DNA from: Pseudobutyrivibrio sp. OR37
GTDB lineage: Bacteria > Bacillota > Clostridia > Lachnospirales > Lachnospiraceae
DNA: 64,000 bases
NCBI RefSeq assembly: GCF_900113655.1
Contig: NZ_FOQF01000004.1
Location: 62,001-126,000, forward strand
Direction of reading: 5' to 3'
Below are positions 58,600-64,000 of the stretch, in pieces. Every line of letters starts with the position of its first letter. The first letter of the stretch is position 1. A model generated the notes under the pieces. The model was given only the letters and a program-made list of their open reading frames with translations. It was not told the DNA's origin and did not search any database. Made by a program: the position numbers and the translations under genes.

Positions 58600-59889
58600 T
58601 TACTTAGTAGGAACGAGTTCGGTTTTGCCGCCCATGTATGGCTGAAGTGCCTTAGGGATGGCTACGCTACCGTCTGCGCGAAGGTTGTTCTCCAAGAATG
58701 CGATAAGCATACGTGGTGGAGCAACAACTGTGTTGTTAAGTGTGTGTGCGAAGTACTTTGTACCATCCTCACCCTTAACACGAATCTTAAGACGACGTGC
58801 CTGTGCATCGCCAAGGTTAGAGCAGCTACCAACTTCGAAGTACTTCTTCTGACGTGGTGACCAAGCCTCAACGTCGCAAGACTTAACCTTAAGATCTGCA
58901 AGATCTCCTGAACAGCACTCAAGTGTACGTACAGGAATATCTAAGCTACGGAATAAATCTACTGTATTGTTCCAGAGAATATCATAGTACTTCTTTGATT
59001 CCTCTGGCTTGCAGACAACAATCATTTCCTGCTTCTCGAACTGGTGAATACGATAAACACCACGCTCTTCAATACCGTGTGCGCCCTTTTCCTTACGGAA
59101 GCATGGGCTGTAGCTTGTAAGTGTATAAGGTAAATTAGCTTCATCATTAAGAGTATCGATGAACTTACCAATCATTGAGTGCTCTGATGTACCGATGAGG
59201 TATAAATCCTCGCCCTCAATCTTGTACATCATGGCATCCATTTCCTCGAATGACATAACACCAGTAACTACGTTTGAACGAATCATGAAAGGTGGAATGC
59301 AATATGTAAATCCTCTATCAATCATGAAATCACGAGCATAAGAAATAACTGCTGAGTGAAGACGAGCAATATCTCCCATTAAGTAATAGAAGCCATTACC
59401 TGCAACCTTACCTGCAGCATCTAAATCGATACCATTGAAGCGTTCCATAATATCTGTATGATATGGAATCTCGAAATCAGGAACAACTGGTTCACCAAAC
59501 TTTTCGATTTCTACATTGCAAGAATCATCTGGGCCGATTGGAACTGAAGGATCGATAATGTTAGGAATCTTCATCATGATTTCCTCTACCTTATCAGCAA
59601 GCTCCTTTTCAACTGGCTCTAATTCCTTAATCTTCTGCTTAAGCTCGGCTACCTCTGCCTTTGCTGCCTCGGCCTCTTCCTTCTTGCCCTGAGCCATAAG
59701 AGCACCAATCTGCTTTGATGCCTTATTCATCTCAGAACGCATGTCATCAGCCTGCTGCTGTGTAGCACGTCTCTTGTCATCAAGCTCGATGACCTCGTCA
59801 ACGAGGCCAAGCTTGTGCTCCTGGAATTTCTTTTTAATGTTTTCTTTTACTGCGTCTGGATTCTCACGTAAAAACTTAATGTCTATCAT
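58600..59889 (-). CDS. serS: Seryl-tRNA synthetase
   Basis: 429-residue class II synthetase. N-terminal long coiled-coil arm for tRNA-Ser (about 25-105, DEVIELDDKRRATQQQADDM), motif 2 TSYSPCFRKEKGAHGIEERG-type with GVYRIHQFEKQEMIV, and motif 3 TLNNTVVAPPRMLIAFLENN. The standard serine-site TSEHS is present (GTSEHSMIGKF). Length is typical. It starts 21 bp after secDF, likely in the same transcript. No T-box or leader peptide is seen between the two. Confidence 0.96.
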   Translation of the reverse strand: MIDIKFLRENPDAVKENIKKKFQEHKLGLVDEVIELDDKRRATQQQADDMRSEMNKASKQIGALMAQGKKEEAEAAKAEVAELKQKIKELEPVEKELADKVEEIMMKIPNIIDPSVPIGPDDSCNVEIEKFGEPVVPDFEIPYHTDIMERFNGIDLDAAGKVAGNGFYYLMGDIARLHSAVISYARDFMIDRGFTYCIPPFMIRSNVVTGVMSFEEMDAMMYKIEGEDLYLIGTSEHSMIGKFIDTLNDEANLPYTLTSYSPCFRKEKGAHGIEERGVYRIHQFEKQEMIVVCKPEESKKYYDILWNNTVDLFRSLDIPVRTLECCSGDLADLKVKSCDVEAWSPRQKKYFEVGSCSNLGDAQARRLKIRVKGEDGTKYFAHTLNNTVVAPPRMLIAFLENNLRADGSVAIPKALQPYMGGKTELVPTK

Positions 59890-59910
59890 TTCTAATCTCC
59901 TAATCTAATC

Positions 59911-62196
59911 TTAGTTCTTCTTAGCAATCTTAACCTTCATAATGTACCAAAGCTGTGTTGCAATGAAGATAGATGAATATGTACCAGCAATTACACCAGC
60001 AAGAAGTGGTAATGCAAACTCTCTGATTGATGAAACACCAAGGATGAGAAGCATAAGTACCATGATTGCTGTAGTAATAGATGTTGAAATACTACGTGAT
60101 AATGTCTGTGCTAATGAGCTATTGCAAAGCTCTGCAAGATTCTCGGCTGTCTCTGTTCTGATAGCCTTGTGGTTTTCTCTGATACGGTCAAATACAACGA
60201 TTGTATCGTTAACTGAATATCCGATAACTGTAAGCATACATGCAATAAATGCTGAGCCAACAGAAATACGAGCGAATGCATAAAGCGCAAGTACAATAAG
60301 TACATCGTGGATAAGTGCAATAATTGCAGATGATGCAAATCTAAGATCCTTAAATCTGAACCAAATATAAACAAGCATGCAAAGTACTGCAACAATAACA
60401 GCGATTGTAGACTGGCTACGCATTTCACCTGAGATTGTAGATCCAATACTCTGAGAAGTGATTGACTCTTCCTTAACAGAGAACTTGCTCTCGAGCATTT
60501 CGTTAAGTGAGCTTCTCTCTTCAAGTGTAAGTGTACGTGTCTTGAAGATTGCCTGATTGCTTCCATCTACTGTTGTAGTCTGGATGCTTCCCTCGCTGAT
60601 TCCAAGTGTATCAGCGATTTCTGGAACAACCTTAGCATCTAAATCTGAAAGTGAGTATGTCTCGTTGAAATCTACTGTTGTAGATGTACCACCTAAGAAC
60701 TCAAGAGAGTAGTTAAGACCTCTACCATCCTTAGCCTTGAATATACCCATTGTAATAAAGCCTGCTGCAATAATTGCAACTGAAACTGTCATGAAGATGG
60801 CCTTCTTTGCTACGAAGTCGAACTTTGTAGGCTCCTTAGCCATTCCGTATGCCTTTGGTGAACGAACGCCAAGTGCATAGAAGGAATTCATAAGAATTCT
60901 TGTAATAACAAGTGCTGTAAACATTGATAAAACAACACCAAGTGCAAGTGTGATAGCAAATCCCTTAACTGTACCTGAACCAAGTACGCCAAGAACTGCT
61001 GCTGCGATAAGTGTTGTGATGTTACCATCTAAGATAGCTGATAAAGCCTTTGAGAAACCTGTCTCAATAGCTGAAATAACTGGACGGCCAGCCTTGATTT
61101 CCTCACGGATACGAGCGAAGCAGATAACGTTAGCATCTACCGCCATACCGATTGAAAGAATCATACCTGCGATACCAGGAAGTGTAAGTGTAATATCAAA
61201 TGCCTTGAGAATGCTAATAAGCATTGCTGTGTAAAGTGCAAGTGCAAGTGAAGCAACAACACCTGGTACAAAATACATTGCAATTAAGAAGATCATAACT
61301 ACAACAAGACCAACGCCTGCTGCAATAAGTGATGTACGAAGTGCATCTGAACCAAGCTGAGCACCTACCACCTGTGACTCTAATTCTGTAAGCTCGATAT
61401 CAAGACCACCGATACGAATATATGAAGCAAGCTTATCAGCTGCATCAAAATCTTCCATACCCTCGATTACACAGTTACCATTTGTGATAGCTGAATTAAC
61501 CTTTGGAACTGAAACAAACTGACCATCATAGTAGATACCGATTGTATCGCCTGAAGCAACTGCTGCCTTTGTAGCTTCTGCAAAAGCCTTTGTTCCTTCA
61601 TCATCGAATGTAAGCTGAACTACATACTCTGTAGCATTTGTAGTCTGATTTGTCTGTGAACCAGCCTGTGAGCTCTTAACATTCTTACCAGTTGCGATAA
61701 CAGAACCGTTATCAATAAGTGTCTGGATATCGTAATTTAATACATATCCTGGAACACCATTTTCATCTGTGCCGTAAGAATAGTTTTCTGTACCCTCGCT
61801 GTCTTTCTGAGCGATGAAGTAAAGTGTACCTGGAGTACCAAGCTCCTCTAAAAGAGCGTTAGCATCTGAAACACCAGGAATTTCTACTGTGATACGCTTA
61901 TCGCCTACACGATAAACATTTGCTTCTGTTGTTGAGCTTTCTTCGCCCAAGTCATTTTCGATACGCTGCTGGAGCTTAAGGATTGTATCCTGCATCTGCT
62001 CATCTGTTGGTGTCTTACCAACTGCTTCGTAAGTGATGGAAACACCACCATCCAAATCCAAACCAAGCTTTAAGCTGTCTGCATTTTCCTTAATTGTGCC
62101 TGAAAGAACTATAGCTGCATAGTATCCTAATAACCCAAGGATTACTACAAACGCTACTAGCCAGGCAATACCCTGTCCCTTTTTTAAACGTTTCAT
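59911..62196 (-). CDS. secDF: Fused SecD-SecF protein translocase subunit
   Basis: About 761 residues joining SecD and SecF. N-terminal helix (GIAWLVAFVVILGLLGYYAA), periplasmic P1 domain starting LGLDLDGGVSITYEAVG, five further SecD helices with the DGNITTLIAAAVLGVLGSG motif, then SecF beginning about residue 470 (DFVAKKAIFMTVSVAIIAAG), with RGLNYSLEFLGGTS, SVGSAFIACMLTVIGYSVNDTIVVFDRIREN. SecDF uses the proton gradient to pull secreted proteins. ATG 62196 is preferred. It follows scfB, an arrangement seen for SCIFF loci. Confidence 0.95.
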   Translation of the reverse strand: MKRLKKGQGIAWLVAFVVILGLLGYYAAIVLSGTIKENADSLKLGLDLDGGVSITYEAVGKTPTDEQMQDTILKLQQRIENDLGEESSTTEANVYRVGDKRITVEIPGVSDANALLEELGTPGTLYFIAQKDSEGTENYSYGTDENGVPGYVLNYDIQTLIDNGSVIATGKNVKSSQAGSQTNQTTNATEYVVQLTFDDEGTKAFAEATKAAVASGDTIGIYYDGQFVSVPKVNSAITNGNCVIEGMEDFDAADKLASYIRIGGLDIELTELESQVVGAQLGSDALRTSLIAAGVGLVVVMIFLIAMYFVPGVVASLALALYTAMLISILKAFDITLTLPGIAGMILSIGMAVDANVICFARIREEIKAGRPVISAIETGFSKALSAILDGNITTLIAAAVLGVLGSGTVKGFAITLALGVVLSMFTALVITRILMNSFYALGVRSPKAYGMAKEPTKFDFVAKKAIFMTVSVAIIAAGFITMGIFKAKDGRGLNYSLEFLGGTSTTVDFNETYSLSDLDAKVVPEIADTLGISEGSIQTTTVDGSNQAIFKTRTLTLEERSSLNEMLESKFSVKEESITSQSIGSTISGEMRSQSTIAVIVAVLCMLVYIWFRFKDLRFASSAIIALIHDVLIVLALYAFARISVGSAFIACMLTVIGYSVNDTIVVFDRIRENHKAIRTETAENLAELCNSSLAQTLSRSISTSITTAIMVLMLLILGVSSIREFALPLLAGVIAGTYSSIFIATQLWYIMKVKIAKKN

Positions 62197-62235
62197 AATC
62201 ATTCTCCTATCTTATTTTTATGTGCTGAAATTTGT

Positions 62236-62250
62236 GTAAGCTTCGCTTAC
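62236..62250 (-). other. Small hairpin between scfB and secDF
   Basis: GTAAGC-TTC-GCTTAC in the 77-bp gap; no T-run. Possibly an RNA-stability element. Confidence 0.35.
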
Positions 62251-62279
62251 CAGAATGCTGTAAGATTGCCTTTAGTAAT

Positions 62280-63656
62280 CTACTCACATTCCTGTTCGCT
62301 TTTGTGAACCTTAAGAGCAATAGCACATTCGATACGTTTTTTCTGTAGCTCACAGCCTACATGATAATTTCCAAGGATGCTTCCTGTGAAATTATAAGCA
62401 TTTGCTGCGCAGCCGCCACTACAATAAAATCTAGCAAAGCAATTTCTACATTCTTCCTTTGCATATACATTGCAATGCTTAAACTGATTAACGACGTCTG
62501 TCTTCTGTACCCCATGCCAAACATCGCCAAGACAAAAGTCAGTGTTACCAACAAACTGGTGGCATGGATAAAGCTCGCCAGTAGGTGTTACTGCCAAATA
62601 TTCTGTTCCGGAGCCGCAACCAGATAATCTCTTATAAACACAAGGGCCACCCTCTAAATCAATCATGAAGTGGAAGAAATTGAAATCTTCCTCTGTACCC
62701 TGGCGTCTCATCATCTCTGCTGCAAGATTATCATATTCTTCAAAAAGCTTTGGTAAATCTTCCTCGCGGAGTGCGTAGTCATCTGTTTCCTGTGCTACTA
62801 CAGGCTCAACACTGATCTGCTTGAAGCCCTCATTGGCAAGATGTAACACGTCCTTTGAAAAATCAAGATTATTTCTAGTGAAGGTTCCTCTGATGTAGTA
62901 CTTATCCTGATTTCTAGATTCTGCTAATTCCTTGAACTTTGGCATTACTAATTCATAGCTAGGTGCGCCCTTTCTGAATGGTCTCATAAGGTTATGAATC
63001 TCTGGACGACCATCGCAGCTAAGAACTACATTGCCCATTTCCTTATTAACAAACTCCTGAACCTCTTCGTTCAATAAAACTCCGTTAGTTGTAAGTGTGA
63101 AACGGAAGTTTTTGTTGTGTTCCTTTTCGAGAGAACGACCGTAGGCTACTAAATCCTTTACCACCTGCCAGTTCATTAAAGGCTCGCCGCCAAAGAAATC
63201 AACCTCAAGGTTGCGTCTGCTACCTGAATTAGCAACTAGGAAATCTAAAGCCTGCTTTCCTACCTCGTAACTCATAAGCTCACGCTTACCTGTGTGATAT
63301 TCGCCTTCTTCTGCGAAGCAATATTTACATGCAAGGTTACAATCGTGTGTGATATGTAAGCATAATGCCTTAACTACTGTAGGGCGTGCTGAGAAATCTG
63401 CAATACGAGGTTCGTAATTGTCCTCTGTGAAAAGGGAACCGTCCTCAATAAGCTGATTTATCTCTGAACGAATTCCTTCGATTTCTTCTGCAGGAATTTC
63501 GCTATGATTCTTTTTAAGAGTTGCGACTGCATCCTCCTCTCCATGCTCCTGCCAGAGAGCTAATAATTCGTATGTAATTTCATCTACGACATGGATTGCG
63601 CCGCTGTTAATATCTATAACAATGTTATAACCATTGTTCTTAAACTGGTGTATCAC
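62280..63656 (-). CDS. scfB: SCIFF peptide maturase, radical SAM/SPASM
   Basis: 458-residue radical SAM enzyme that forms Cys-Thr thioether bonds in the SCIFF peptide. N-terminal RRE-like peptide-binding part (about 1-85, MIHQFKNNGYNIVIDINSGA), SAM motif HDCNLACKYCFAEEG, then FFGGEPLMNWQVVKDL, a SPASM domain with CGSGTEYLAVTPTGELYPCH, CRNCFARFYCSGGCAANAYN and CELQKKRIECAI, giving many Fe-S cysteines. It follows scfA by 93 bp with a hairpin between. Confidence 0.95.
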   Translation of the reverse strand: MIHQFKNNGYNIVIDINSGAIHVVDEITYELLALWQEHGEEDAVATLKKNHSEIPAEEIEGIRSEINQLIEDGSLFTEDNYEPRIADFSARPTVVKALCLHITHDCNLACKYCFAEEGEYHTGKRELMSYEVGKQALDFLVANSGSRRNLEVDFFGGEPLMNWQVVKDLVAYGRSLEKEHNKNFRFTLTTNGVLLNEEVQEFVNKEMGNVVLSCDGRPEIHNLMRPFRKGAPSYELVMPKFKELAESRNQDKYYIRGTFTRNNLDFSKDVLHLANEGFKQISVEPVVAQETDDYALREEDLPKLFEEYDNLAAEMMRRQGTEEDFNFFHFMIDLEGGPCVYKRLSGCGSGTEYLAVTPTGELYPCHQFVGNTDFCLGDVWHGVQKTDVVNQFKHCNVYAKEECRNCFARFYCSGGCAANAYNFTGSILGNYHVGCELQKKRIECAIALKVHKSEQECE

Positions 63657-63686
63657 TAAAAATAAGTCCTTTCATAAACGCACAAT

Positions 63687-63719
63687 AGACCGTTCGCCCT
63701 ATAATAGGGTGACCGGTCT
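63687..63719 (-). terminator. Hairpin between scfA and scfB
   Basis: AGACCGGTCACCCTA-TTA-TAGGGCGAACGGTCT, flanked by ACAAGACC and GGTCTATTGT pairing. A U-run is lacking, so it is probably a partial terminator or RNA stabiliser that makes the precursor more abundant than the enzyme. Confidence 0.6.
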
Positions 63720-63749
63720 TGTGGTTAAATAATAAAAATTGTTACAAGA

Positions 63750-63893
63750 TTAGTTCTTGTGCTCACAGCTCTGGTTACCAACTGTGCAAGATGTCTTGCA
63801 AGCTGACTGGCATGATGTCTGGCACTCGCCACATCCGCCTTCTTTAACTGTGTTCTGTAATCTCTTAGTATTAAGTGTCTTAATATGCTCCAT
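63750..63893 (-). CDS. scfA: SCIFF ribosomal peptide precursor
   Basis: 47-residue peptide, six cysteines in forty-five residues type: Cys21, 24, 28, 32, 36 and 43, in the invariant GGCGECQTSCQSACKTSCTV core after the leader MEHIKTLNTKRLQ. Nearly universal in Clostridia and modified by ScfB into thioether-bridged product of unclear biology. ATG 63893 with AAAAGGAG upstream. The gene is too short for ordinary ORF lists. Directly upstream of scfB and secDF. Confidence 0.96.
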   Translation of the reverse strand: MEHIKTLNTKRLQNTVKEGGCGECQTSCQSACKTSCTVGNQSCEHKN

Positions 63894-63946
63894 AATAGTT
63901 CTCCTTTTAAATAGATTTGCTCCTATGAGCTAAAAAGCTAGTGTAA

Positions 63947-63975
63947 ATTATACTACAGGTAGCAAAAAATATAAA
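63947..63975 (-). promoter_or_regulatory. Promoter of scfA
   Basis: TTTATA (63970-63975), 17-bp spacer, TATAAT (63947-63952) on the minus strand, 55 bp before scfA. A small stem GCTC-ATAG-GAGC lies in the leader. Confidence 0.7.
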
Positions 63976-64000
63976 GTCTTTTCCTATTCAGCTACTACGC

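Noticed and set aside
1-64000. tRNA, rRNA or IS transposase genes
   Set aside because: No cloverleaf with a T-loop GTTCRANNC block, no rRNA-like stretch and no transposase were recognised in the intergenic regions; the dispersed repeats have no coding capacity.

Overview
This window is AT-rich bacterial chromosome, most probably from an anaerobic Lachnospiraceae (Butyrivibrio/Pseudobutyrivibrio-like, Clostridia). The evidence is a SCIFF peptide with its radical-SAM maturase, D-proline reductase genes, a FabK-type fatty-acid operon ending in a MarR gene, an A-type flavodiiron protein, a DUF4317 gene, and a 23S rRNA methyltransferase carrying the C-terminal extension I associate with this group. 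Genus is inference. Most genes are on the minus strand. I see no rRNA, tRNA, CRISPR array or IS transposase.

Layout. 1-5.1 kb: amino-acid (Stickland-type) metabolism with prdC-prdA (prdB begins at the left edge), an Lrp/AsnC regulator and glutamate dehydrogenase. 5.2-11.7 kb: an eroded integrative mobilizable element with a large serine recombinase, RhuM protein, MobC, a structured oriT-like patch and HTH regulators, but no relaxase. Its left part is scar tissue: a recombinase stub joined to a frameshifted acetyltransferase, a broken regulator, and a 55-bp relic of the regulator still intact at 10.8 kb. 11.7-13.5 kb: accessory cassette (CD3324-like, DUF1062, DUF2441-GNAT). 13.6-18.8 kb: rlmD, pcrA, a DUF1836 gene and the TrpR-like yerC. 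19-22.5 kb: asnA and asnS. 22.5-24.8 kb: a DUF4317 gene and an anchored hypothetical protein. 24.8-34.4 kb: one long operon acpP-accBCDA-fabHKDGFZ-marR. 34.6-41 kb: HD-GYP protein, ldh, flavodiiron protein, divergent bioY/bioB around a BirA-type operator, efp. 41-47.4 kb: a large membrane KAP NTPase, a CYTH protein, a GH13 sucrose-phosphorylase-like enzyme with a P-loop kinase. 47.7-54.3 kb: a chemoreceptor overlapping a sugar-binding lipoprotein, a PI-PLC-like protein and a GGDEF protein. 54.3-64 kb: hydrolase, dapB, cobO, typA, serS, secDF, scfB, scfA.

The best discoveries are in the non-coding DNA. First, asnS is preceded by a complete ribosome-mediated attenuator: consensus promoter, a 24-residue leader peptide containing 11 Asn, an antiterminator segment starting 10 nt after its stop codon, and a strong terminator just before the asnS ribosome binding site. 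Firmicutes usually use T-boxes for such genes. Second, a family of modular, GC-rich, nested-hairpin repeats lies between genes at about 15.3, 20.3, 47.6, 58.3 and 58.5 kb; the core is conserved, the outer stems differ, and compensatory changes support a selected fold. Third, a 353-bp region between asnS and the DUF4317 gene carries 13 copies of ACTTAA/TTAAGT in both orientations.
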